11,687 bases of DNA from an uncultured Bacteroidales bacterium (lineage in GTDB: Bacteria > Bacteroidota > Bacteroidia > Bacteroidales > F082): positions 1 to 11,687 of the forward strand of contig CAMKAR010000031.1 in the NCBI GenBank assembly GCA_946410535.1, read 5' to 3'. This document shows, one piece after another, positions 1 to 5,920 of this stretch (within the stretch, counting starts at the first letter, position 1; each line of letters begins with the position of its first letter). A program made the position numbers and the translations under genes. The notes under the pieces are model-generated. The model was given only the letters and a program-made list of their open reading frames with translations, did no database searches and was not told the origin of the DNA.

Positions 1-1157
1 TTGGGCGCACTGAACACCGGAAGGTCGTCCATCTCGATACTCTCCCCCTCGGCAAACAGCACACACCGACGCACCACGTTGCGCAACTCGCGCAGATTGC
101 CGTTCCATCGCTGTTCCTTCATGCGCTGCAAGGCATCGTTGGTGATGCCTTTCACATTCTTGCCCAATTCCTCGTTGGCCTGACGGATGAAGAATGCCGT
201 CAGCTCGTCGAAGTCCTCAAGACGTTCGCGCAAGGGCGGCACCTCGATGGTGAACTCATTGATCCTGTGGAACAAATCCTGGCGGAACCTTCCCTCCTCG
301 ATGGCTTGTTCCAAGTTCTCGTTTGTGGCGGCAAGGATGCGCACGTCAACATGGATGTCGGTGGCCGACCCCACAGGCCTCACCTTCTGTTCCTGCAAGG
401 CACGGAGCAGCTGCATCTGCACCTCGTAGGGCAGGTTGCCCACCTCGTCAAGAAACACAGTACCGCCCTTGGCTTGCTCGAAAACGCCTTTCTTGTCGGC
501 AATGGCCGAGGTGAACGAGCCTTTCAAATGGCCAAACAACTCACTGGGAGCCAACTCTTTGGAAAGGCTTCCACAATCGACAGGAATGAACGGGCCGTCT
601 CTAAACTGGCTCAGTTCATGGATCATGCGGGCGATGTATTCCTTGCCCGTGCCGCTCTCGCCAAGGATGAGAACGGAGAACTTGGTCGGGGCGATGAGTT
701 CCACATGTTTGTAAAGCCTCTGCATCGTCGGGCTGTTGCCTTTCACCCATTGCTTGTTGCTCGGCATGAAGGTTTCGCCCGTTTCCTCCTCCGACGAGGC
801 CAAGGCCGCAGCGATCTTCTCCTCAAGCACGCTTGGGTTGATGGGCTTCTTGAGGTAGTCGAAAGCACCGAGTTTCATGGCCGAGACGGCAGTCTGCACC
901 TCGGCATAGCCCGTCATCACGATGATGGGCACCTTGCTCTTCAGCGTCTCGCGCACCCAGGTCATCAGGATGATGCCATCGCCGTCGGGCAAACGCAAAT
1001 CGGTCAAAATCAAGTCGAAAGCCTTCGACGAGATCTCGGTTTTCGCTTGTTCGTAACGCGATGCGAGCACGGCCTCATAGCCGTTTTTCTTCAGCCAGGT
1101 CTGAATCATCAGGCCAAAGGTGGCATCGTCTTCCACAACTAAAATTCTACATTTCAT
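1..1157 (-). CDS. Sigma-54-dependent response regulator, NtrC family (3' end outside window)
   Basis: A two-component response regulator expected to activate sigma-54 RNA polymerase by ATP hydrolysis after phosphorylation by a sensor kinase, which is not in this window. About 385 codons are visible. Residues 1-120 form the receiver domain, with acidic pocket D10/D11, phosphoacceptor D53, T82 and K104. Residues about 139-372 form the AAA+ domain: Walker A GESGTGKE (166-173), Walker B GGTVFLDE (231-238), arginine-finger segment FRQDLFHR (R292, R298) and sensor II WNGNLREL (351-358). The sigma-54-contacting loop reads GSFTSA (213-218) instead of GAFTGA; the key threonine T216 is kept. The C-terminal Fis-type DNA-binding helix-turn-helix lies beyond base 1, so the gene is truncated only by the window edge. 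The ATG at 1157-1155 gives the standard MKCRILVVEDD start. A strong TAnnTTTG promoter lies only 4 nt upstream of it, and a terminator isolates it from the lipoprotein gene. Confidence 0.95.
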   Translation of the reverse strand, partial: MKCRILVVEDDATFGLMIQTWLKKNGYEAVLASRYEQAKTEISSKAFDLILTDLRLPDGDGIILMTWVRETLKSKVPIIVMTGYAEVQTAVSAMKLGAFDYLKKPINPSVLEEKIAAALASSEEETGETFMPSNKQWVKGNSPTMQRLYKHVELIAPTKFSVLILGESGTGKEYIARMIHELSQFRDGPFIPVDCGSLSKELAPSELFGHLKGSFTSAIADKKGVFEQAKGGTVFLDEVGNLPYEVQMQLLRALQEQKVRPVGSATDIHVDVRILAATNENLEQAIEEGRFRQDLFHRINEFTIEVPPLRERLEDFDELTAFFIRQANEELGKNVKGITNDALQRMKEQRWNGNLRELRNVVRRCVLFAEGESIEMDDLPVFSAP

Positions 1158-1161
1158 GGCG

Positions 1162-1193
1162 CAAAGGTAACAATTTTCCGTAGATTCCACAAA
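1162..1193 (-). promoter_or_regulatory. Bacteroidota housekeeping-type promoter for the response regulator
   Basis: On the minus strand TTTG (1193-1190), a 20-nt spacer and TACCTTTG (1169-1162) match the Bacteroidota -33 TTTG / -7 TAnnTTTG pattern. It is the best two-box match in the window. The -7 box ends 4 nt before the ATG, implying a transcript with almost no leader. The -33 box overlaps a TGTGGAA motif (1191-1185) that is also repeated upstream of the lipoprotein gene. Confidence 0.7.
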
Positions 1194-1202
1194 ATTACAC
1201 AC

Positions 1203-1234
1203 AAAAAAAGCCCCACATTGGGGAAATGTGAGGC
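1203..1234 (-). terminator. Rho-independent terminator of the lipoprotein gene
   Basis: Reading on the minus strand, GCCTCACATT (1234-1225), loop TCCCC and AATGTGGGGC (1219-1210) form a 10-bp stem with one G-U pair, followed directly by seven T (1209-1203). It lies about 40 nt after the lipoprotein stop codon and just before the response-regulator promoter, so it should separate the two units. Confidence 0.88.
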
Positions 1235-1259
1235 GATTTGAAAAATTGAAAACGAGCAG

Positions 1260-1277
1260 AATTCCGTCAACGGAATT
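1260..1277 (-). repeat. Perfect inverted repeat over the lipoprotein stop codon
   Basis: AATTCCGT and ACGGAATT are perfect 8-bp inverted arms separated by 2 nt. The outer arm covers two bases of the TAA stop (1276-1278). There is no T-tract, so it is not itself a terminator. It may fold at the mRNA 3' end upstream of the true terminator. Confidence 0.5.
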
Positions 1278-2163
1278 ATTTTATGGAGACCACCAGATAG
1301 TTAGACATGCTCCAGAAAGCGTCCTTGTCGAGGATTTGCAACACGATGTTGCCTTCCTCGCTCTCGGTGAGCTGGTAGCTGCTTTCAGGATGGGTGGTCA
1401 TGATTTTGGGTCTCTTGGTGTTCAAGGGAATGTTGACCAATTCGCGCTTGTCGCTCTGCACGAACTGGCTCTTGTCGAAGCCCTCCTTGTTGATGGCACT
1501 GGCTTGGAAGAGGCCACCTTTGCTGACGATGCCCTTTTCGACCAAGGTCTGCTGCGGCCCGATGGCAATCCAAACGGTGTTGAGCATGGCGTCCTGGTTC
1601 TGGATTGTGGCTTGCTGTGCCGCGTTTTGGACGTTCATCACGTCGAGGTTCGAGTTAAGCTCGTCGATGTTCTGGCTCAAGTCGGTGACTTGCTCGTTAA
1701 GCTCGGCGATCTGTTGGCGGCTTTGCTGGAGTTCGTCCTTCAGCGAGGCGATATAGGTGTCTTTCTCTTCCAACTGCTTCTTCAGGCGGCTGACGGTTTG
1801 CTGGAGCGCCTTTGAGGAGGCACCTTGCGCGGCTAACTGTTTCTCAAGGTCGTTGATCTTGTTGCGGTTCTCTTGCAGCGTCTGCTGGATGGCATTGATT
1901 TCCGACACGGCCTTGTTGGTGTTGCCCTCCTGGTTTTCCATCATGATGATGTTTTCCTGGGCACGCACCGACTCAAGCGCGTTCTCAATCTCGTTGATGG
2001 TGTTCAAGGCTTGGTCGAAGCCACCTTTGGCGGCCACGGCTTCGGTATACAGCGAATCGCGCTCGGCCAGAAGAGCCTGATACTTCTCCGAACGCTCCAC
2101 ATTGCATGAGACTGCTGCACCCAGCAGCAACGACATGGCTAAAAATGACCAATTGGTTTTCAT
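1276..2163 (-). CDS. Coiled-coil lipoprotein, Cbp1-like (collagen-binding adhesin family)
   Basis: A predicted exported, lipid-anchored, mostly alpha-helical protein of 295 residues. Residues 1-20 are a signal peptide ending in AVSC with candidate lipidated Cys20; the -3 residue is Ala rather than the usual Leu, so the lipobox is imperfect. Residues about 23-190 are heptad-rich, Gln/Glu/Lys-rich coiled coil (for example LEKQLAAQ, LKKQLEEKD, IAELNEQVTDL). Residues about 196-295 look like a compact domain with LVEKGIVSKGGLF (207-219), a THPESSY segment (257-263) and FWSMSNYLVV near the end. From memory this layout matches the Bacteroides family named after Cbp1, a collagen-binding surface protein; collagen binding here is inference from family resemblance only. 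The gene is expressed alone: a terminator follows, and the upstream region lacks a housekeeping promoter but has a sigma-54-like site and a repeat cluster. Confidence 0.8.
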   Translation of the reverse strand: MKTNWSFLAMSLLLGAAVSCNVERSEKYQALLAERDSLYTEAVAAKGGFDQALNTINEIENALESVRAQENIIMMENQEGNTNKAVSEINAIQQTLQENRNKINDLEKQLAAQGASSKALQQTVSRLKKQLEEKDTYIASLKDELQQSRQQIAELNEQVTDLSQNIDELNSNLDVMNVQNAAQQATIQNQDAMLNTVWIAIGPQQTLVEKGIVSKGGLFQASAINKEGFDKSQFVQSDKRELVNIPLNTKRPKIMTTHPESSYQLTESEEGNIVLQILDKDAFWSMSNYLVVSIK

Positions 2164-2188
2164 AGTTTTGATGTTTTACCTCATCCAT

Positions 2189-2204
2189 AGCATATTTCAT
2201 ACCT
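2189..2204 (-). promoter_or_regulatory. Candidate sigma-54 (-24/-12) promoter of the lipoprotein gene
   Basis: The minus strand reads AGGTATGAAATATGCT, which keeps the invariant GG-N10-GC spacing and agrees with 8 of the 12 defined positions of TGGCACG-N4-TTGCW. The GC lies at 2191-2190, so transcription would start near 2178, about 15 nt before the ATG at 2163. No TAnnTTTG element exists between this gene and the one upstream. A GG-N10-GC can occur by chance, so this is a candidate only. Confidence 0.4.
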
Positions 2205-2236
2205 AATTTATTATTACAACGAAAATCATTGACAAT

Positions 2237-2256
2237 CAAATGACTAACAAATGACT
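2237..2256 (-). repeat. Tandem 9-bp direct repeat upstream of the lipoprotein gene
   Basis: CAAATGACT occurs at 2237-2245 and again at 2248-2256, 11 bp apart (about one helical turn). On the coding strand it reads AGTCATTTG twice, 75-95 bp upstream of the ATG. It may be a regulator binding site; no family is recognised. Confidence 0.4.
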
Positions 2257-2272
2257 TTTACCATATATTAAA

Positions 2273-2328
2273 TGTGGAATTTTGTGGAAATTTCCACAAC
2301 ATGGGCCAAAATGTGGAAACTTGTGGAA
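2273..2328. promoter_or_regulatory. TGTGGAA/TTCCACA repeat cluster with 18-bp palindrome (candidate enhancer)
   Basis: TGTGGAA occurs at 2273, 2283, 2312 and 2322, with an inverted TTCCACA at 2292. The copies at 2283 and 2292 lie within a perfect 18-bp palindrome, TTGTGGAAATTTCCACAA (2282-2299). The direct copies fall in two pairs, each spaced 10 bp. The cluster begins at the stop codon of the upstream hydrolase gene and lies about 95-150 bp before the inferred lipoprotein start site, a normal distance for a sigma-54 enhancer. There is no T-tract, so it is not a simple terminator. Confidence 0.5.
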
Positions 2329-3150
2329 TCAGAGGTAGACGAAGCCCGTGCCCTTGTGGCGCGGTAAAGGGAAGATGGAAGTGTTCACATCAGGGCGGAC
2401 GTGGTGCTTGCGGAACTGCTCGTATAGGCATTGCATGGCGCGTTCGGGTGTGTTGTTGTTCTCGCTGAGGTGGCAAAGCATGATGTTCTTGATGCCCGGA
2501 TGGTATATTTCGGCCAAAAACCTTGCCGACTCGATGTTGCTCAGGTGACCGAAAGGTCCTGAAATCCTTTGCTTTAGATGATAAGGGTAAGAGCCTTTTT
2601 CCAACATCTCCACGTCGTAGTTGGCCTCGATGACGATGTTGTCGGCGCGACGGATCTGTTCCTTCACCACGTTGTCGAGCATCCCGATGTCGGTGGCAAT
2701 AGTCAATGTATGACCTTCAAAGTCAAAACGATAACCCATTGCACCACGGCCATCGTGCATCACGGGAAACGACTCAATGCGGATGTCGGCAATAGAGAAG
2801 GGCACCCCCGGCTCCACCTCATGGAACAGCCCGTTGTCGATCGCCTTAGTGGCCTTGCCCTCAGCCAAGCCTTGAAGGCAGTCGGCATGGGCAAAGATGG
2901 GTATGGGATGTTGCTTGGTCAGGATCTCAAGCCCCTTCACATGGTCGATGTGGTCGTGGGTGACCAAGATGGCCTTGACGTTGTTCATGCCCAAGTCGTT
3001 CTTTCGTAGGCCCGTCGTGACTTGCAAGGCACTGATGCCCGCATCGACCAGGATGCCCTCGTCCTGCTTGCCCACGAAATAGCAATTGCCGCTGCTGCCC
3101 GAGGCGAAGCTGCAAAAGACAAAAGGCGAAAGGCATGAAAAGAGGTCCAT
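2329..3150 (-). CDS. MBL-fold metallo-hydrolase, YycJ/WalJ (VicX)-like
   Basis: A metallo-beta-lactamase-fold protein of 273 residues resembling the YycJ/WalJ/VicX family, which in Firmicutes is encoded with the WalRK system; the substrate is not established here. The N-terminal FCSFASGSSGNCYFVG (12-27) is the family hallmark. The metal-binding THDHIDH (64-70) supplies H65, H67, D69 and H70. Further candidate ligands are H132 in VMHDG, D154 in IATDIG and H227 in LCHLSEN. No signal peptide is convincing, so it is probably cytoplasmic. The ATG at 3150-3148 leaves about ten residues before the family core, slightly longer than I expect, so a start further in cannot be excluded. It is divergent from the ureohydrolase gene, with a 75-bp shared promoter region. 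I see no terminator after it; the repeat cluster begins at its stop codon. Confidence 0.88.
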   Translation of the reverse strand: MDLFSCLSPFVFCSFASGSSGNCYFVGKQDEGILVDAGISALQVTTGLRKNDLGMNNVKAILVTHDHIDHVKGLEILTKQHPIPIFAHADCLQGLAEGKATKAIDNGLFHEVEPGVPFSIADIRIESFPVMHDGRGAMGYRFDFEGHTLTIATDIGMLDNVVKEQIRRADNIVIEANYDVEMLEKGSYPYHLKQRISGPFGHLSNIESARFLAEIYHPGIKNIMLCHLSENNNTPERAMQCLYEQFRKHHVRPDVNTSIFPLPRHKGTGFVYL

Positions 3151-3168
3151 TGCAAATCATTTTGGGCG

Positions 3169-3176
3169 CAAAAGTA
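3169..3176 (-). promoter_or_regulatory. -7 element (TACTTTTG) for the MBL hydrolase
   Basis: The minus strand reads TACTTTTG followed by CGCCC, 18 nt before the ATG. The box fits the Bacteroidota TAnnTTTG -7 consensus, but no TTTG stands at the expected -33 distance. Confidence 0.5.
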
Positions 3177-3198
3177 GGAATTAAATTGGTTTTTTCCT

Positions 3199-3206
3199 TA
3201 TTTTTG
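3199..3206 (+). promoter_or_regulatory. -7 element (TATTTTTG) for the ureohydrolase
   Basis: TATTTTTG fits TAnnTTTG and lies 19 nt before the ATG at 3226, with no clear -33 TTTG. It is only 22 bp from the divergent -7 element of the hydrolase gene, so the two promoters must share upstream DNA. Confidence 0.5.
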
Positions 3207-3225
3207 TCCGCCAAATTTATCAACA

Positions 3226-4257
3226 ATGGAATACAATTTCGACCCCAACGCGGCAGCCGTCGCCAACTCAGGCATCTATGGCCTGCCCTGCACCGCCGAA
3301 GAGGCACAGATTATCATCATACCCGTCGAATGGGAACTTACAACGAGCTACAACCGAGGCACCGTCGACGGTCCCGAAGCCGTCAGGGAGGCTTCGCTCC
3401 AAGTCGACCTCTGCCACCACGACTACCCCGACTTGTGGGAAAAGGGCATCTGGTTGGACGAGTTCCCCTCTGAGCTTCGCGAGCTTCACGATGATATGGA
3501 ACCCATCAGCGAGAAACTCATCGACGCACTGTACGACGGTTCCTACGACGAAAACCCAGAAATTTTCGATCCATTTTATTCCGAAATAGAAGAAGCCACC
3601 GAGAAGAAAAACGCCTGGCTGCGCGACCGTATCGCCTACTGGAAAGCCCGAGGCAAGGTGGTCGGCATTTTAGGCGGCGACCACAGCTGTCCCTTGGCCT
3701 ACCACCAATACCTTAATAATATAGGTGTGGATTACGGCATCCTGCACGCCGATGCCCACTGCGACCTGCGCGAGGCTTTCGAAGGCTTCAAATACTCACA
3801 TGCCTCTATTTTCTATAACACATTGAAATTCAGTAATGTGAAGAAATTAGTGCAAGTCGGCATCCGCGACTACTGCCATCAGGAGAAAGCCTTGGTAGAG
3901 AGCCAGCCCGAGCGCATCAAAGTATTCTTCGACCGCGACTGCCGCCGCCGCATGTACGAAGGCGCGACATGGAAAAGCATTGTGGACGAGATGGTTGCAG
4001 CCCTGCCCAAGAAAGTCTACCTCTCCATCGACATCGACGCCTTGGACCCCAAGCTCTGCCCCAACACGGGCACGCCCGTTCCAGGCGGCTTGGAATACGA
4101 GGAACTGATGTACCTCCTCAACCGCATCCGCGAGGCGGGCAAGGAAATCATCGGCTTCGACCTCTGCGAGGTCTCCCCTGCCCCAAAGGGCGGCGACTGG
4201 GATGGCAACGTCGGTGCAAGGGTATTGTTCCACCTCTGCGGCGTGGCAGCGAGATAA
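3226..4257 (+). CDS. Arginase/agmatinase/formimidoylglutamase-family ureohydrolase
   Basis: A two-metal (probably manganese) hydrolase that cleaves a guanidino or formimino group from a substrate such as arginine, agmatine or formimidoylglutamate. All metal-binding motifs are present: GGDHS (150-154, H153), HADAHCD (174-180, D176, H178, D180) and SIDIDALDP (267-275, D269, D271). The 343-residue length is longer than typical agmatinase (about 300), owing to a helical insert near residues 85-140. The substrate cannot be read from the sequence; DAHCD resembles agmatinase and formimidoylglutamase more than the DAHAD of classical arginase, and no polyamine or histidine-degradation genes are next door. 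The ATG at 3226 is the first in frame after the promoter, with an A-rich leader and no Shine-Dalgarno. It is convergent with the methyltransferase gene, their stops 5 nt apart. Confidence 0.9.
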   Translation: MEYNFDPNAAAVANSGIYGLPCTAEEAQIIIIPVEWELTTSYNRGTVDGPEAVREASLQVDLCHHDYPDLWEKGIWLDEFPSELRELHDDMEPISEKLIDALYDGSYDENPEIFDPFYSEIEEATEKKNAWLRDRIAYWKARGKVVGILGGDHSCPLAYHQYLNNIGVDYGILHADAHCDLREAFEGFKYSHASIFYNTLKFSNVKKLVQVGIRDYCHQEKALVESQPERIKVFFDRDCRRRMYEGATWKSIVDEMVAALPKKVYLSIDIDALDPKLCPNTGTPVPGGLEYEELMYLLNRIREAGKEIIGFDLCEVSPAPKGGDWDGNVGARVLFHLCGVAAR

Positions 4258-4262
4258 ACTGG

Positions 4263-5021
4263 TTACAAATCAGGTGTTTTATACTCCGGATGCAATTCAT
4301 AGAACTTGCGTTCGTACTGTCTGATGCGGCTTAGCGAGCGGCGCGTCCAGAGCAAACGGAACGCATTGCGTTCCTCTTCCGTCAGGTGCCAGGGGATGTC
4401 GGGCGATTCGTGTAACCGGTTGGTCAGCGAATAAAGCAGCAAGGCCGCCGAAACGCTGATGTTGTAGCTTTCGGTGAAGCCGAACATCGGGATGCGGACG
4501 TGCATGTCGGCATTTTCGACGGCATAATCCGAGAGACCCAGTTTTTCGGTGCCGAAAACCAAGGCAATGGGTTGGTCGAGCGGCAAAGTGTCGGGCGTGA
4601 AGTCGTCGCGATGAGGGCAAGTGGCCACGATCTTATAGCCCTTTTCGTGCAATTTCCCGTATGCCTCCGGCGTGTTGAACTCCTTTGACTCATAGTGATA
4701 CAGGTTAAGCCATTTCGTGCTGCCCATCACCACCTCGGGATTCACATCGTAATGGTTCATGTTTTCCACGATATGGACATCCTGGATGCCTCGCAGCTCG
4801 CAGCTTCGCAACACGGCGCTGGCATTGTGGGGCTGGAAAATGTCCTCCAAAACGACGGTGATGTGCCGGGTACGATAGTCGAGAATCTCCTCGAAACGCT
4901 GTCGGCGCTCGTCGGTAATGAACTGCGTCAGGAAAGCGAGCATGGCCGCATCGCGGTCGGCATCAGCCTGTATCTCAACATCCTGCATCTCACGACCGTC
5001 ATAAACGATGGATTTCTTCAT
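4263..5021 (-). CDS. trmH: SPOUT RNA methyltransferase, TrmH-like
   Basis: A knot-fold (SPOUT) methyltransferase that most likely 2'-O-methylates a tRNA guanosine (Gm18 in E. coli) using S-adenosylmethionine. The 252-residue protein has the three SpoU motifs: motif 1 PHNASAVLRSCE (64-75, N66 and R72), motif 2 LVFGTEKLGLS (154-164) and motif 3 IPMFGFTESYNISVSAAL (177-194). The C-terminal basic helical tail (about 216-245) resembles that of TrmH, which favours TrmH over the 23S rRNA enzyme RlmB. I chose the ATG at 5021-5019 (MKKSIVYDGRE). An in-frame ATG at 5159 would add 46 Phe-rich residues unlike any family member, would run through the gene's own promoter element, and would overlap the start of the divergent TPR gene. 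Confidence 0.87.
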   Translation of the reverse strand: MKKSIVYDGREMQDVEIQADADRDAAMLAFLTQFITDERRQRFEEILDYRTRHITVVLEDIFQPHNASAVLRSCELRGIQDVHIVENMNHYDVNPEVVMGSTKWLNLYHYESKEFNTPEAYGKLHEKGYKIVATCPHRDDFTPDTLPLDQPIALVFGTEKLGLSDYAVENADMHVRIPMFGFTESYNISVSAALLLYSLTNRLHESPDIPWHLTEEERNAFRLLWTRRSLSRIRQYERKFYELHPEYKTPDL

Positions 5022-5047
5022 GGGCTCAACGGTATTAAAAAGGAGTG

Positions 5048-5077
5048 CAAAAATACGAAAAAAGAAAAAAATGCAAA
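5048..5077 (-). promoter_or_regulatory. Promoter of the trmH-like gene
   Basis: On the minus strand TTTG (5077-5074), an 18-nt T-rich spacer and TATTTTTG (5055-5048) fit the Bacteroidota -33/-7 pattern. The -7 box ends 26 nt before the chosen ATG (5021), which supports that start over the in-frame ATG at 5159. Confidence 0.6.
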
Positions 5078-5106
5078 AAAATGGTCGATGGTAAACCGAA
5101 AAAGCG

Positions 5107-5114
5107 TACTTTTG
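5107..5114 (+). promoter_or_regulatory. -7 element (TACTTTTG) for the TPR gene
   Basis: TACTTTTG followed by CACGC lies 21 nt before the ATG at 5136. It matches TAnnTTTG; no -33 TTTG is present. It is divergent from the trmH promoter in the same 114-bp gap. Confidence 0.55.
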
Positions 5115-5135
5115 CACGCAAAATTTTGAATCGTT

Positions 5136-5867
5136 ATGGCAAAACAAGACACAAAACAAGCAGAAGAAAGACTTGAAAACGTTGAATCGGCCTTAAGCAA
5201 AACCGAACTTTGGATTGAAAACAACCAAAAGACCTTGTGGATTATCCTCATTGCACTGTTGGTGGTGGCTTTCGCCATCTATGGCATCAGCAGATACAAC
5301 AAGCAGCGCAACGAGAAAGCGATGAACGCGAGCTTCTCGCAAGAGGTCGCATTTGAGCAAGAGGCCACAAAAGCCATCGACTTCGCCTCCTACTACATGG
5401 AGAACGAGAACTATGCCACCGCCCTGAACGGCGAAGGCGAGAAAGCCGGCTTCCTTGAAATCGTCGACCAATACGGTTCCACCAAGGCCGGCAAATTGGC
5501 CGCCTACTATGCAGGCCTTTGCTACCTGAAGCAAGGCGACTACAACAACGCCATCGAATACCTCAAGAAATACACCAACGACGACAAGATCCTGTCGGCC
5601 TTGGCCTTAGGTCTCATTGGCGACTGCTACCTTGAGCTTGGCGACCAACAGAATGCCATCTCCTATTACGAGAGAGCCAGCAAAACCAACCCCAACGAAT
5701 TCAACACGCCCATGCTGCTCAGCAAATTGGGCTTGACCTACGAAATCATGGGCAACTACAGCAAGGCTTTGGAGACCTACAAGAGCCTCAAGAAGAACTA
5801 TCCGAACAGCAACGAGGCCTTCGAAATCAGCAAGAACATCGCCTATCTTGAAGAGAAAATGAAATAA
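5136..5867 (+). CDS. Membrane-anchored tetratricopeptide-repeat protein (YfgM-like layout)
   Basis: A 243-residue protein with a charged N-terminal segment (1-32), a single transmembrane helix (about 33-51, TLWIILIALLVVAFAIYG) and a soluble C-terminal part of tetratricopeptide repeats. Repeats are visible around 119-146 (AYYAGLCYLKQGDYNNAIEYL), 155-186 (LGLIGDCYLELGDQQNAISY) and 194-225 (LLSKLGLTYEIMGNYSKAL). The region 95-120 (ATALNGEGEKAGFLEIV, then STKAG) is, from memory, common to Bacteroidota proteins annotated only as TPR proteins. With the N-terminus cytoplasmic, the repeats would face the periplasm, as in YfgM, which works with the Sec translocon; a matching role here is inference. 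It is the only gene between its promoter and a clear terminator. Confidence 0.85.
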   Translation: MAKQDTKQAEERLENVESALSKTELWIENNQKTLWIILIALLVVAFAIYGISRYNKQRNEKAMNASFSQEVAFEQEATKAIDFASYYMENENYATALNGEGEKAGFLEIVDQYGSTKAGKLAAYYAGLCYLKQGDYNNAIEYLKKYTNDDKILSALALGLIGDCYLELGDQQNAISYYERASKTNPNEFNTPMLLSKLGLTYEIMGNYSKALETYKSLKKNYPNSNEAFEISKNIAYLEEKMK

Positions 5868-5879
5868 TTTTGAGGTTAA

Positions 5880-5887
5880 TATCTTTG
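5880..5887 (+). promoter_or_regulatory. -7 element (TATCTTTG) for fmt
   Basis: TATCTTTG matches TAnnTTTG and is followed by CA as in the uvrB promoter. It lies just before the left arm of the upstream terminator and 41 nt before the fmt ATG. No -33 TTTG is present, so confidence is moderate. Confidence 0.45.
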
Positions 5888-5888
5888 C

Positions 5889-5920
5889 AAGCCTGGCTCG
5901 TTTGGGTCAGGCTTTTTTTT
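5889..5920 (+). terminator. Rho-independent terminator of the TPR gene
   Basis: AAGCCTG (5889-5895) and CAGGCTT (5908-5914) form a 7-bp stem with a 12-nt loop that may pair further inside, and the run of eight T at 5913-5920 overlaps its end. It lies 21 nt after the TPR stop codon and ends 8 nt before the fmt start codon. Confidence 0.8.

Noticed and set aside
267..1142. A 291-codon plus-strand open frame opposite the response regulator
   Set aside because: The minus strand encodes an intact receiver and AAA+ domain; the opposite frame shows no recognisable motif and arises from codon bias.
2282..2299. The palindrome as a terminator of the hydrolase gene
   Set aside because: The stem is AT-rich, no T-tract follows on the minus strand, and the motif recurs as separate half-sites, which fits protein binding better.
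2286..2305. A second -24/-12 sigma-54 site inside the repeat cluster (TTGGCCCATGTTGTGG)
   Set aside because: The spacing gives GG-N10-GG, not GG-N10-GC, and it lies too far from the lipoprotein start codon.
2273..2328. TGTGGAA copies as DnaA boxes of a replication origin
   Set aside because: They lack the TTATNCACA pattern, and there is no dnaA or AT-rich unwinding region beside them.
5022..5159. A 46-residue N-terminal extension of the trmH-like gene from the ATG at 5159
   Set aside because: The Phe-rich extension is unlike the family, crosses its own likely promoter (5048-5077) and overlaps the start of the divergent TPR gene.
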